Position numbers and translations under genes: made by a program. From Streptomyces sp. NBC_01549 (lineage in GTDB: Bacteria > Actinomycetota > Actinomycetes > Streptomycetales > Streptomycetaceae), in NCBI RefSeq assembly GCF_026339955.1, contig NZ_JAPEPW010000001.1, forward strand, positions 4,149,001-4,213,000: a DNA stretch of 64,000 nucleotides, read 5' to 3'. The notes under the pieces were generated by a model. That model ran no database searches. It was not told the DNA's origin and was given only the letters and a program-made list of their open reading frames with translations. Below are positions 42,709 through 51,600 of this stretch, piece by piece (the stretch's first letter is position 1; each line of letters begins with the position of its first letter).

Positions 42709-43194
42709 ATGTCCGACACGACCGTGCGCCTCGCCGATGACGCCGACCGCCCCGTGCTCGACCGTCTCTGGGCGCTGTTCCAGCACGATCTGTCCGAGTT
42801 CCGGGGCGTGTTGCCCCATCCGGACGGCTCGTTCCGCAGTGAGCGGCTGGAGGCGGCGTTCGCGGACGGTGACCGGGTGCCGTATCTGGTGACCAGGGGG
42901 GAACACCCTGTCGGGTTCGTCTTCGTGCGGGGGCTGGACGGTCCGATCCGCGTGCTCGGCAGCTTCTTCGTGGTGCGCGGGGCGCGTCGGACGGGGATCG
43001 GGCTGCGGACGGTCCGTGAGGTCGTCGCCCGGCATCCGGGGCCGTGGGAGGTCGCCTTCCAGGACGACAACCCGGGCGCCGTGCGCTTCTGGCGCCGTGT
43101 CGCCGCCGATATCGCGGGCGACGCCTGGGCGGAGGAGCGCAGGCCGGTACCGGGGCGACCGGACCTGGCTCCCGATGTGTGGATCTCGTTCTGA
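42709..43194 (+). CDS. GNAT-family N-acetyltransferase
   Basis: 161 residues. The acetyl-CoA site is in VRGARRTGIGLRTVREVVAR, followed by VAFQDDNPGAVRFWRRV. Substrate unknown. ATG 42709 with strong GGAGGGGG upstream. Convergent with the broken sugE gene; the stop lies in a perfect 14-nt tandem duplication. Confidence 0.85.
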   Translation: MSDTTVRLADDADRPVLDRLWALFQHDLSEFRGVLPHPDGSFRSERLEAAFADGDRVPYLVTRGEHPVGFVFVRGLDGPIRVLGSFFVVRGARRTGIGLRTVREVVARHPGPWEVAFQDDNPGAVRFWRRVAADIAGDAWAEERRPVPGRPDLAPDVWISF

Positions 43195-43217
43195 CGCGGC
43201 GGGTCTGACGCGGCGGG
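43190..43217 (+). repeat. 14-nt perfect tandem duplication across the GNAT stop
   Basis: TCTGACGCGGCGGG occurs at 43190-43203 and 43204-43217; the stop TGA is at 43192-43194. Confidence 0.95.
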
Positions 43218-43227
43218 AGTGGGTGTC

Positions 43228-43580
43228 TCAGTGCCCCGATGTCACCTTCAGGCCCACCACCGCCACCAGGAGCAGGCAGACGAAGAAGATGCGGGCGGCG
43301 GTCGCCGGTTCGCCGAGGACGAGCATGCCGAGTAGCGCCGCGCCGGCCGCGCCGATGCCGACCCAGACGCCGTAGGCGGTGCCGATGGGGAGGGACTTGG
43401 CGGCGTAGGAGAGAAGGATCATGCTCGCCGCGATGCCCGCGCAGGTCAGGACGCTCGGGACCAGGCGCGTGAAGCCGTCGGTGTACGGGGGTCTGGGGGG
43501 TTTCCCCCAGATGAGCACAGCATGCCGATCGACCAGCCGACTTCGAGCAGGCCGGCGACGAGCAGCAGGATCCAGGCCAT
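43228..43580 (-). pseudogene. sugE: SugE/Gdx-type SMR guanidinium exporter, frameshifted
   Basis: The two frames together give the four-helix SMR protein: MAWILLLVAGLLEVGWSIG, then YTDGFTRLVPSVLTCAGIAA and GTAYGVWVGIGAAGAALLGM to the end at 43228. Between WSIG and YTDGF there are 38 nt where 6 are expected. The insert of about 32 nt holds a palindrome (43492-43511) and shifts the frame. Removing it would give 106 residues, the normal length. SugE/Gdx exports guanidinium; an intact guanidine riboswitch lies upstream, so the loss is in the coding part only. Confidence 0.8.
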
Positions 43581-43610
43581 GGGGCACCTCCGTGAGTGAT
43601 CAACAGGGGT

Positions 43611-43670
43611 GCGTCGTCTTTGCCTGGGAGCTTCTTCGCTCCCCGCCCGGTACGGCGCGTCTCGTCGGGG
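43611..43670 (-). ncRNA. Guanidine-III riboswitch (ykkC-III)
   Basis: On the minus strand the sequence reads CCCCGACGAGACGCGCCGTA, CCGGGCGGGGAGCGAAGAAG, CTCCCAGGCAAAGACGACGC. This matches my memory of the ykkC-III consensus (ACGAGG-GCGCCGUACCCGG then AGGACAAGACGGCGC). The internal GGGAGC/GCTCCC hairpin is present. It ends 30 nt before the sugE start, close enough to control the ribosome site CGGAGGTG. Confidence 0.8.
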
Positions 43671-43710
43671 TCCTTTCAACGCCTTCCACGGTAGCAAAAC
43701 GCAGGAAAAA

Positions 43711-43738
43711 GGGGCTGGTGACCATGGTCACCAGCCCC
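43711..43738 (-). terminator. Intrinsic terminator after the GroES-like gene
   Basis: A 28-bp perfect palindrome (GGGGCTGGTGACCA and its complement) followed on the minus strand by TTTTTCC. Confidence 0.9.
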
Positions 43739-43755
43739 GTCGTGCGGGCTACGGC

Positions 43756-44112
43756 CTACAAATACAGGCCGGTCGAGTCCTCGGAGCCCTCGAAGCGGTC
43801 CGCCGCCACGGCGTGCAGATCGCGCTCGCGCATCAGCACGTACGGGATCCCCCGCACCTCGACCTCGGCCCGGTCCTCGGGGTCGTAGAGGACACGGTCG
43901 CCCGGTTCCACCGTCCGTACGTTCTGTCCGACCGCGATGACCTCGGCCCAGGCGAGGCGTCGGCCGACGGCCGCCGTCGCGGGGATCAGGATGCCGCCGC
44001 CGGAACGCCGCTCGCCCTCGGCGGCGTCCTGCCGGACCAGCACGCGGTCGTGCAGCATCCGGATGGGCAACTTGTCGTGGTGGGGGGTCTGCTTGTCCCG
44101 ATTGGCGCTCAC
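43756..44112 (-). CDS. Co-chaperone GroES paralogue
   Basis: 118 residues. The GroES fold is recognisable: LHDRVLVRQDAAEGERRSGG, ILIPATAAVGRRL, AEVIAVGQNV, GDRVLYDPEDRAEVEVRGIP. It is longer than GroES by about 20 N-terminal residues and lies away from any groEL. It may cap a second GroEL or act alone; function unclear. Confidence 0.75.
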   Translation of the reverse strand: MSANRDKQTPHHDKLPIRMLHDRVLVRQDAAEGERRSGGGILIPATAAVGRRLAWAEVIAVGQNVRTVEPGDRVLYDPEDRAEVEVRGIPYVLMRERDLHAVAADRFEGSEDSTGLYL

Positions 44113-44166
44113 GTCCAGAACCTACCTGCCTTTGAGCCGTCCGTACGCAGCCGGGTGGAGCCGGGC

Positions 44167-44196
44167 CGGGTCGCGTCGAGTCGGGTCGCGTCGAGT
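44167..44196 (-). repeat. 15-bp perfect tandem repeat after the DUF3618 gene
   Basis: CGGGTCGCGTCGAGT occurs twice in direct succession, 14 nt beyond the stop of the minus-strand gene. Confidence 0.9.
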
Positions 44197-44210
44197 CGGG
44201 CCGGACGGGG

Positions 44211-44549
44211 TCAGCGCTTGCGGCGCCGTGAGCCCACGACGAGCAAGCCCACGCCTGCGGCCGCGACGAGCGCGATGGGCACGATGCGCTCCAGGCGCGG
44301 CGCGCCGTCCTCGGTGACGAACTGCCCCTTCACATCGCCGACGACCCGGTTGACGCCGACGTAGGCGCGGCCGAGGGTGCGGTCGATGTGGGAGGCGACC
44401 TTGGCCTTGGCGTCGCCGACGATCGTCTTCGGGTGGACCCGTACGCCGATCTCGTCGAGCGTCTCGGCGAGAGTTTCGCGGCGGCGCTTGATGTCCGCCT
44501 CGATCTGCGCCGGAGTCCTGGTATCCGACGTTCTCGACGTATCCGACAC
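44211..44549 (-). CDS. DUF3618 membrane protein
   Basis: 112 residues. DUF3618 is visible as RTPAQIEADIKRRRETLAET then LDEIGVRVHPKTIVGDAKAK. A C-terminal transmembrane helix (IVPIALVAAAGVGLLVV) ends in a basic tail GSRRRKR. GTG 44549 has GGAGG 8 nt upstream. Function unknown; often next to bcp in Streptomyces. Confidence 0.8.
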   Translation of the reverse strand: MSDTSRTSDTRTPAQIEADIKRRRETLAETLDEIGVRVHPKTIVGDAKAKVASHIDRTLGRAYVGVNRVVGDVKGQFVTEDGAPRLERIVPIALVAAAGVGLLVVGSRRRKR

Positions 44550-44694
44550 CGCGCTGCCTCCGTGGTCGTGTTCCGATCTTTGCCTCTGTGCCTTCGACAG
44601 TCTGTCAGCTCGGGCCGCCGCCCACCCCTCGGCACCCCCATTACGCTCGTTCCCGTAGTTCCGTAAGCATTCACCCCGGCCACGTGAGGTTCCG

Positions 44695-45162
44695 ATGAGC
44701 GAGCGACTCCAGCCCGGCGACACCGCCCCCGCCTTCACCCTGCCCGACGCCGACGGCAACGAGGTCTCCCTCGCCGACCACAAGGGCCGCAAGGTCATCG
44801 TCTACTTCTACCCGGCCGCCCTGACCCCCGGCTGCACCAAGCAGGCCTGTGACTTCACGGACAACCTCGATGTGCTGGCCGGTGCCGGGTACGACGTCAT
44901 CGGGGTCTCCCCGGACAAGCCCGAGAAGCTCGCCAAGTTCCGTGAGAAGGAGTCGCTGAAGGTCACGCTGGTCGGCGACCCCGACAAGACGGTCCTGCAG
45001 GCGTACGGCGCCTACGGCGAGAAGATGAACTACGGCAAGACGTACGTCGGTGTCATCCGCTCCACGGTGATCGTGGACGAGGAGGGCAAGGTCGAGCGGG
45101 CGCTGTACAACGTGAAGGCGACCGGCCACGTGGCGAAGATCATCAAGGATCTGGGGATCTGA
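44695..45162 (+). CDS. bcp: Thioredoxin-dependent thiol peroxidase (BCP/PrxQ)
   Basis: 155 residues. The peroxidatic Cys47 and resolving Cys52 form the C-x4-C motif in PGCTKQACDF. VIVYFYPAALTPG is the preceding strand. It reduces peroxides in the cytoplasm. The stop is followed at once by two copies of a 15-nt repeat that also forms a terminator. Confidence 0.95.
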   Translation: MSERLQPGDTAPAFTLPDADGNEVSLADHKGRKVIVYFYPAALTPGCTKQACDFTDNLDVLAGAGYDVIGVSPDKPEKLAKFREKESLKVTLVGDPDKTVLQAYGAYGEKMNYGKTYVGVIRSTVIVDEEGKVERALYNVKATGHVAKIIKDLGI

Positions 45163-45205
45163 GGTTCCTGGACCCGCGGTTCCTGGACCCGCGGATCCAG
45201 GAACC
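45163..45205. terminator. Repeat plus terminator after bcp
   Basis: GGTTCCTGGACCCGC is duplicated (45163-45177 and 45178-45192). The second copy pairs GGTTCCTGGA with TCCAGGAACC (45196-45205) to form a 10-bp stem. Confidence 0.8.
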
Positions 45206-45229
45206 GCCGTTCGTCCGGCCGGGCGCGGG

Positions 45230-47719
45230 TCACAGTTTTCGTGACGTCAGTGCGCCCAGTGGTCCCCCTCCCGCGGTCGTCCCCGCCGTGCCGCCGTCCG
45301 TGGTCCCGCCCGACGGGGCCGCGGTGTCGCCGCCGGTGGTGGTGCCGGCGTCCGTGGTGCCGCCGGTGGTCGTCCCGTCGGTCGTGCCGCCGCCGGTGGT
45401 GGTGCCGCCGCCGGTCTGGCCCTGCGTCTGCCCTTGGGTCTGACCTTGCGTCTGGCCCTGGGTCTGGCCGTCCGTCTGGCCCTGGGTCTGGCCCTGCGTA
45501 TCGTCCGGGGGCGGGCTCTGGGTGGCCGTTCCGCCGGTGGTCTGGCCCCCGTCGTCCTCGTCGCCGGTGCCGGGGGGCTGGTCGGTGGGGCCGGTGCTCG
45601 GGAGCTGCTGCTCCTGCGCGCCGGGCTGGAGCTGGAGGTCGAAGTCCTTCGGGCTGCTGCCCTTGAGCGCGGCCTTCGTGTACTGCGCCCAGATCTGTGC
45701 CGGGTAGCCGCCGCCGTTGACGCGGGGCTGGCCGAGGGCGCCGTAGAGGGACTCGTGGGTGCCGGTGTCGGGGTCCTGGCCCATCACGGAGACGACGGTG
45801 GCGAGGTCGGGGGTGTAGCCCGCGAACCAGGCCGCCTGGTCCTCCTCCGCGGTGCCGGTCTTGCCCGCGGCGGGCCGGCCGGCGGCCAGTGCGGCCGTGC
45901 CGGTGCCGCCCTCGACGACGCTCCGCAGGACGGACGTGGTGGTGTCGGCGGCCTCCCGGCTCACCGCCCGCTCGGTGTCCTGCTTGGGCAGGCTCACGGC
46001 CGGCATGCCGTCCTTGGTGACCTTCTCGACGAGGGTGTACGTGCCGTGCCTGCCGTGGCCCGCGAGTGTCGCGTACGCCTCCGCCATGTCGAGGACGCTG
46101 GCCGTGGACGGGCCGAGCGCGATGGAGGGGGTGGCGGTCAGGTCGGGGGTGGTGGAGGGGATGCCGAGGGCGACGGCCGTCTGCTTGACCTTGCCGGGGC
46201 CGACGTCCACGGCCATCTGCGCGTACACGGCGTTGACGGACTTGTCGGTGGCGGTGCGTACCGTGATGGGCCCGTACGAGACGTTGTCCTCGTTCTCGGG
46301 CGCGTACGAGCCGCCGTTCCAGCCCTGCACGGGGCGCTTGTCGGTGCCGTCGTAGACGGTGTTCGGGGTGATCGTGCGGCCGTCCTGTGTCTGCGAGCCG
46401 TTCTCCACGGCCGAGGTGAACACGAGCGGCTTGAAGGTGGAGCCGACCTGGTAGTCACGGCGCGTCGCGTTGTTGACGTACTGCTTGGTGTAGTCGATGC
46501 CGCCGTACATCGCGACGACCTCGCCGGTGGCCGGGTCGATGGAGACGCCGCCGGCGCGGACGTACCGGTCGACCTTGCGGTTCTTCTTGTCGAGCTTCGA
46601 CATCACCTGGTCGTTGACGGCCTTGACGAAGGCGTTCTGCCTGGACTTCTGCAGGGTGGTGGTGACGCGGTAGCCGCCGGTGGTGAGGGTGTCCTCGTCG
46701 ATGATCTTGTTGGAGACGAGGTAGTCCTTGACCGCCTGCACCAGGTAGCCGCGCTGGCCTGACATGGCGGCCGCGACCACTTCCTGCCTGGGCTGCGGGA
46801 ACGTGACCTTGGCCCGGTCCGCCTGGGCCAGCCACTTCTTCTTGACCATGCCGTCGAGGACGTAGTTCCAGCGGGCGAGGGCCGCGGACTTGTTCTCGGG
46901 GTGCGCGACCACGTCGTACTCGCTCGGCGCGTTCAGGAGCGCCGCGAGGTAGGCGCCCTGGCCGACCGTCAGTTTCTTGGCGTCGACGCCGTAGTACGCC
47001 TGGGCGGCGGCCTGGATGCCGTACGCGTTGCGGCCGAAGTAGCTGGTGTTGAGGTAGCCCTCGAGGATGTCGTCCTTGCTCTTCTGGCGGTCGAGCTTGA
47101 TGGAGATGAAGAACTCCTTCACCTTCCGTGTGGCGGTCTGCTCCTGGCCCAGGTAGTAGTTCTTCACGTACTGCTGGGTGATGGTCGAGCCGGACTGCTT
47201 GCCCTTGCCGGTGGCGGTGTTCCAGCCGGCGCGGATCATCGCCTTCGGGTCGACGGCGGACTCGGTGTAGAAGTCGCGGTCCTCGGCGGCGAGCGCCGCG
47301 TGCTGGGCGGCCTTGGAGATCTCCGCGAGTGCCACGTTCTCGCGGTTGACCTCGCCGTCGCGGGCGAGCTGGCTGCCGTCGGCGTACAGGTAGACGTTGC
47401 TCTGCTTGGTCGCGGCGGCGTTCGCGGGCGGGATCTTGACCAGGTAGTAGCCGAGTGCGAACAGGCCGATCACGAGCAGTATCGCGCCGAGGATCGTGCC
47501 GAGCACCGTCCGCCAGGTCGGGATGAGCCGCCCCCAGCCGGTCCGCTTGCGCCTGGGCTTCTTCCCCGGCTTGCCCGGGTTCCCCGGTGCGTCCGTCCCA
47601 CCCGGCTCGCCCGGTGTGCCGTCCCTGCCCGGCTCGCCCGGTGCCGCGTGAAGCACCCGTTCCGGTTCCCTGGGGGCCCAGCCCTGGCTGCTCTGCTGCG
47701 GCTGCGGCTTGTCACTCAT
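45230..47719 (-). CDS. Class A penicillin-binding protein (transglycosylase/transpeptidase)
   Basis: 829 residues. A cytoplasmic tail with collagen-like Gly-x-Pro triplets (GEPGRDGTPGEPGG, GNPGKPGKKPRRKR) precedes a membrane helix near residues 70-92. The GT51 domain shows AAEDRDFYTESAVDPKAMIR and GSTITQQYVKNYYLGQEQ. The transpeptidase shows GSTFKPL (SxxK), SVN and KTGTAEE. The C-terminal 120 residues are Gly/Thr-rich with GQTQGQTQGQTQ repeats, likely disordered in the wall. It builds peptidoglycan. Next to ABC genes on the other strand. Confidence 0.9.
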   Translation of the reverse strand: MSDKPQPQQSSQGWAPREPERVLHAAPGEPGRDGTPGEPGGTDAPGNPGKPGKKPRRKRTGWGRLIPTWRTVLGTILGAILLVIGLFALGYYLVKIPPANAAATKQSNVYLYADGSQLARDGEVNRENVALAEISKAAQHAALAAEDRDFYTESAVDPKAMIRAGWNTATGKGKQSGSTITQQYVKNYYLGQEQTATRKVKEFFISIKLDRQKSKDDILEGYLNTSYFGRNAYGIQAAAQAYYGVDAKKLTVGQGAYLAALLNAPSEYDVVAHPENKSAALARWNYVLDGMVKKKWLAQADRAKVTFPQPRQEVVAAAMSGQRGYLVQAVKDYLVSNKIIDEDTLTTGGYRVTTTLQKSRQNAFVKAVNDQVMSKLDKKNRKVDRYVRAGGVSIDPATGEVVAMYGGIDYTKQYVNNATRRDYQVGSTFKPLVFTSAVENGSQTQDGRTITPNTVYDGTDKRPVQGWNGGSYAPENEDNVSYGPITVRTATDKSVNAVYAQMAVDVGPGKVKQTAVALGIPSTTPDLTATPSIALGPSTASVLDMAEAYATLAGHGRHGTYTLVEKVTKDGMPAVSLPKQDTERAVSREAADTTTSVLRSVVEGGTGTAALAAGRPAAGKTGTAEEDQAAWFAGYTPDLATVVSVMGQDPDTGTHESLYGALGQPRVNGGGYPAQIWAQYTKAALKGSSPKDFDLQLQPGAQEQQLPSTGPTDQPPGTGDEDDGGQTTGGTATQSPPPDDTQGQTQGQTDGQTQGQTQGQTQGQTQGQTGGGTTTGGGTTDGTTTGGTTDAGTTTGGDTAAPSGGTTDGGTAGTTAGGGPLGALTSRKL

Positions 47720-47929
47720 CTGTTCGCCGGACTCCTGTTTCGCATCGTACGTTGCCGTACGCCCTCATACGCCTGGTGCGCCCCCTGTTGAAGACTGTCG
47801 TACCAAGCGTTCCGTTCCCCGATCCCGGCACGTGTCGCGCCTGAAAATGCCTGGCAGGCGAAGCCGGGCGGAGGCTAGGCTCCTGCGCTTCGGCCACAAC
47901 GGCCCTTCAGGCGCAAGGAGGACTTCCTC

Positions 47930-48730
47930 GTGGGGACAGGGCGGTTGTACACGGCCGTCGCAGTGGGCGGGTTCCGGCGCTACGCCACTTATCGGACGGC
48001 GACGGCGGCAGGGGTGTTCACCAACACCGTGTTCGGGCTGATCCTGGCGTACATCTTCATGGCGCTGTGGGACGAGAAACCGCACCTCGGCGGCTATGAC
48101 CAGGCTCAGGCGCTCACCTATGTGTGGCTCTCCCAGGCGCTGCTCATGGCGATGGCCACCATGGGCGGCGGCTTCGAGGACGAACTGATCGAGCGCATCC
48201 GTACGGGTGACATCGCGATCGATCTGTACCGTCCTGTCGACCTCCAGTTGTGGTGGTTGTCCCAGGACGCGGGGCGGGCCATGTTCCATCTGCTGGGGCG
48301 CGGAGTGGTGCCCCTGGCGTTCGGCGCGCTCTGCTTCGAGCTCGCGCTCCCCGCCGACCCGCTGACCTGGATCGCGTTCCTGGTCGCGGTCGCGCTCGGG
48401 ATAGTCGTGAGCTTCTCGATCCGCTACCTGGTGGCGCTGTCCGCGTTCTGGTTGCTCGACGGGGCGGGTGCGGCGCAGATGTCCATGATCGCGGGTGTCT
48501 TCTGCTCGGGGATGCTGCTGCCGCTGAACGTCTTCCCGGGCGCGCTGGGCGAGGTCGTACGCGCTCTGCCCTGGTCGTCCCTGGTCCAGGGCCCCGCGGA
48601 CGTCCTTCTCGGCACCGCGGATCCCCTCGGCACGTATGTCTTCCAGGCGTCCTGGGCTCTCGGGCTGCTGGCCCTGGGCCGGCTGATCCAGTCGGTGGCG
48701 ACACGGAGGGTGGTGGTGCAGGGTGGCTGA
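47930..48730 (+). CDS. ABC-2 exporter, membrane subunit 1
   Basis: 266 residues, six membrane segments (NTVFGLILAYIFMALW, GRGVVPLAFGALCFELAL, LDGAGAAQMSMIAGVFCSGM and others) with the inter-helix DELIERIRTGDIAIDLYRPV typical of DUF990/ABC-2 permeases. GTG 47930 has GCAAGGAGGA upstream; TAGGCT at 47875 is its probable -10 box, giving a 5' leader of about 43 nt. It overlaps the next gene by 8 nt. Substrate unknown. Confidence 0.85.
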   Translation: MGTGRLYTAVAVGGFRRYATYRTATAAGVFTNTVFGLILAYIFMALWDEKPHLGGYDQAQALTYVWLSQALLMAMATMGGGFEDELIERIRTGDIAIDLYRPVDLQLWWLSQDAGRAMFHLLGRGVVPLAFGALCFELALPADPLTWIAFLVAVALGIVVSFSIRYLVALSAFWLLDGAGAAQMSMIAGVFCSGMLLPLNVFPGALGEVVRALPWSSLVQGPADVLLGTADPLGTYVFQASWALGLLALGRLIQSVATRRVVVQGG

Positions 48731-49676
48731 CTCGGTGGACGGGGGGACCGGCGGTCCGGTGGACGGATCGGTGGGCTCGGTGGATGAGCGGCCGGTCCAG
48801 GGTTCGGGGGGGCCGGGCTCGGGGACGCTGGGCTCGGGGACGCTGGGTGCGCGGCAGGGCACGTATGCCCGCGTGCGCGACGGTGTCCGCGCCTATCGGA
48901 TGATCGCCGCGATGTGGATCCGCTCCACGATGGCCTACCGCGCCTCCTTCGTGATGACCACCTTCGGGAACTTCGCGGCGACCGCCCTCGACTTCGTCGC
49001 GGTGCTGCTGATGTTCTCGCGGGTCGACCGGCTCGGCGGCTACAGCCTGCCCGAGGTCGCCTTTCTGTACGGCATCTCGGCCACCTCCTTCGGGATCACG
49101 GACCTGGCGGTCGGCTCGATGGACCGGCTCGGGCGCCGGGTGCGCGACGGCACCCTCGACACGCTCCTCGTACGCCCCGTCCCGGTTCTCGCCCAGGTCG
49201 CGGCCGACCGCTTCGCGCTGCGCCGCCTCGGCCGGGTCACCCAGGGGCTGCTGGTCCTCGTGTACGCGATGGTCGTACTCGACATCGACTGGACGCCGCT
49301 CAGACTGCTCATGGTCCCGCTGATGCTGCTGTGCGGCGCCGCCGTCTTCGCGGCCGTGTTCGTGGCGGGCGGGGCCTTCCAGTTCGTCGCGCAGGACGCC
49401 TCCGAGGTGCAGAACTCCTTCACGTACGGCGGCACCACGCTCCTGCAGTACCCGCCGACCGTCTTCGCCAAGGACTTGGTGCGTGGGGTCACCTACGTGC
49501 TCCCGCTGGCTTTCGTGAACTGGCTGCCCGGGCTGTACGTGCTGGGCCGGCCCTATCCGCTCGACCTGCCGACCTGGGTCGCCTTCACCCCGCCCCTGGT
49601 CGCGGCGGGCTGCTGCGCGCTGGCGGGGGTCGCGTGGCGGGCGGGACTTCGTTCCTATCGCAGCACGGGGAGTTGA
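48723..49676 (+). CDS. ABC-2 exporter, membrane subunit 2
   Basis: 317 residues. A Gly/Ser/Val-rich N-terminal extension of about 50 residues is followed by six helices and a second DUF990-like domain (VGSMDRLGRRVRDGTLDTLL, RPVPVLAQVAADRFALRRLG). Shares the fold of the upstream gene. GTG 48723 overlaps the previous stop, so translation is probably coupled. The N-terminal extension is not family-typical; an internal start is possible. Confidence 0.85.
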   Translation: MADSVDGGTGGPVDGSVGSVDERPVQGSGGPGSGTLGSGTLGARQGTYARVRDGVRAYRMIAAMWIRSTMAYRASFVMTTFGNFAATALDFVAVLLMFSRVDRLGGYSLPEVAFLYGISATSFGITDLAVGSMDRLGRRVRDGTLDTLLVRPVPVLAQVAADRFALRRLGRVTQGLLVLVYAMVVLDIDWTPLRLLMVPLMLLCGAAVFAAVFVAGGAFQFVAQDASEVQNSFTYGGTTLLQYPPTVFAKDLVRGVTYVLPLAFVNWLPGLYVLGRPYPLDLPTWVAFTPPLVAAGCCALAGVAWRAGLRSYRSTGS

Positions 49677-49682
49677 ACCGAC

Positions 49683-50684
49683 ATGGAAACAGGCCTGATG
49701 ACGGACCCGGTCAGGGATCCGGTGGGCGATTTCATCGAACTCGAGGGCGTCGAGAAGGTCTTCGACGTCCGCAAGAAGACCGGCTTCCTGCGCAGCGAAC
49801 GGCGCCAGGTACGGGCCGTGGACTCCCTCTCCTTCACCGTGGCACGCGGTGAGATGGTCGGCTACATCGGCCCGAACGGCGCGGGCAAGTCGACGACCAT
49901 CAAGATGCTCACCGGCATCCTCACCCCGAGCGCCGGCCGGCTGCGGGTGGCGGGCATCGACCCGTCCCGCGAGCGGACCCGGCTCGCGCAGCGCATCGGG
50001 GTCGTCTTCGGGCAGCGTACGACCCTGTGGTGGGACCTGCCGCTGATCGACTCCTACCGGCTGATGCGCCGCATGTACCGGATCCCGGACGCCCGTTACC
50101 GCGAGAACCTCGACCGCTGCGTCGAACTCCTGGACTTGGAAGCCCTGTTGGACGTCCCGGTGCGCCAGCTCTCGCTGGGCCAGCGGATGCGCGGCGACAT
50201 CGCGGCGGCGCTGCTGCACGACCCCGAGGTCCTCTACCTGGACGAACCCACCATCGGCCTCGATGTGATCAGCAAGGCCAAGGTCCGTTCCTTCCTGCGG
50301 GACCTGAACGCCGAGCGCGGTGCGACGGTGCTGCTGACCACGCACGACCTCACCGACATCGAGCAGTTGTGCCGGCGGGTGATGGTCATCGACCACGGAC
50401 GGCTGATGTACGACGGTCCGCTGACCGGGCTGCACGAGGTGGGGGAGAGCGAGCGGACCCTCGTGGTCGATCTGGAGCGGGAACTCCCGCCGATCGAGGT
50501 GGACTCGGCGCGGGTGGTGAAGGTGGAGGGGCCCCGGCAGTGGCTCGCCTTTCCCGCGTCGGCGTCGGCGGCCGAGCTGGTGGCGCGGATCGCGGCCGAG
50601 TTTCCCCTGGTGGACCTCTCGGTGCGGGAGCCGGACATCGAGGCGGTCATCAGCCGCATGTACGCGGAGAAGGCTCTCTCGTAG
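49683..50684 (+). CDS. ABC exporter ATPase
   Basis: 333 residues. Walker A GPNGAGKST, signature LSLGQRMRGDIAAALLHD, Walker B VLYLDEPTIGLD and switch His TTHDL are all present. It pairs with the two permeases just upstream (6-nt gap) in a three-gene exporter. The C-terminal domain after the ATPase core is about 90 residues. ATG 49683 and ATG 49698 are both in frame. Confidence 0.95.
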   Translation: METGLMTDPVRDPVGDFIELEGVEKVFDVRKKTGFLRSERRQVRAVDSLSFTVARGEMVGYIGPNGAGKSTTIKMLTGILTPSAGRLRVAGIDPSRERTRLAQRIGVVFGQRTTLWWDLPLIDSYRLMRRMYRIPDARYRENLDRCVELLDLEALLDVPVRQLSLGQRMRGDIAAALLHDPEVLYLDEPTIGLDVISKAKVRSFLRDLNAERGATVLLTTHDLTDIEQLCRRVMVIDHGRLMYDGPLTGLHEVGESERTLVVDLERELPPIEVDSARVVKVEGPRQWLAFPASASAAELVARIAAEFPLVDLSVREPDIEAVISRMYAEKALS

Positions 50685-50694
50685 GGTGAGTCCC

Positions 50695-51600
50695 ATGACC
50701 GAGGATGTGCCTTCCAGGGGAAGCGACGACCAGCGACCGACGCCGCCGGACCCCGGAACCCCGGGCTTGGAGCTCCGGGCCTCCGACGCCGATCGTGAAC
50801 GGGTCGCCGAACAGCTGCGGGACGCCCTCGCGGAGGGCCGCCTCGACATGGAGGAGTTCGAGGAGCGGCTGGAAGCGGCGTTCAAGGCGCGGACGTACAG
50901 GGAGTTGGCGCCGCTCACCCGTGATCTGCCGGGCGCGCACGCCGCGGCTCCGGTCTCCATGGTCAAGCAGCCTGAGGAGAGCGGGAGTTGGGCAGGGCGG
51001 ATCGTCGGTGGCGAGGGTTCGTCCTCGTGGGGCGTGGCGATCCTGTCGGGCTTCGAGCGCAAGGGCCGCTGGACGGTGCCGGGGCGCTTCAACTCCTTCG
51101 CCTTCATGGGCGGTGGCGAGATCGACCTGCGCGAGGCGAACTTCGCGGACCGTGAGGTCGTCATCAACTGTGTCGCCGTCATGGGCGGCATGAACGTCAT
51201 CGTGCCGCCCGGCGTCGAGGTCGTCGTCCGCGGGATCGGCATCATGGGCGGCTTCGACCACCGCGAGGAGGGCCGGTCCGGGGACCCGGGCGCCCCGCGC
51301 GTGATCATCACGGGCTTCGCCTTCTGGGGCGGCGTCGGCGTGGAGCGCAAGCTGACCCGTGCCGAGCGGCTGCGCCTGAAGGAGGAGCGCCGCCAGGAGA
51401 AGCTGGAGCGCAAGAGCGCCCGCAAGGAACTGGAGGGTTCCCGGCGGGACGGCCTCGGTGACATGTTCGACGCTCTCGACGATGCCCAGGACCTCATCCG
51501 CGAACGCCACGAGGAACGCAGGGAGCGCCAGGAGGAGCGCAGGGAACGGCACCGGGAGCGCCGGGAGGAGCGGCATCGGCGGAGGCACGGCGGCTACTAG
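50695..51600 (+). CDS. DUF1707/LiaF-like protein
   Basis: 301 residues. The DUF1707 domain (LRASDADRERVAEQLRDALA, MEEFEERLEAAFKARTYREL) precedes a beta-rich LiaF-like C-terminal domain (SSSWGVAILSGFERKGRW, VVINCVAVMGGMNVIVPPGV) and a long basic coiled region of repeated EERRERHRE. No transmembrane segment. LiaF-like domains repress cell-envelope stress regulators. The stop TAG (51598-51600) is supplied by the left end of the MITE-like element that begins there. Confidence 0.8.
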   Translation: MTEDVPSRGSDDQRPTPPDPGTPGLELRASDADRERVAEQLRDALAEGRLDMEEFEERLEAAFKARTYRELAPLTRDLPGAHAAAPVSMVKQPEESGSWAGRIVGGEGSSSWGVAILSGFERKGRWTVPGRFNSFAFMGGGEIDLREANFADREVVINCVAVMGGMNVIVPPGVEVVVRGIGIMGGFDHREEGRSGDPGAPRVIITGFAFWGGVGVERKLTRAERLRLKEERRQEKLERKSARKELEGSRRDGLGDMFDALDDAQDLIRERHEERRERQEERRERHRERREERHRRRHGGY

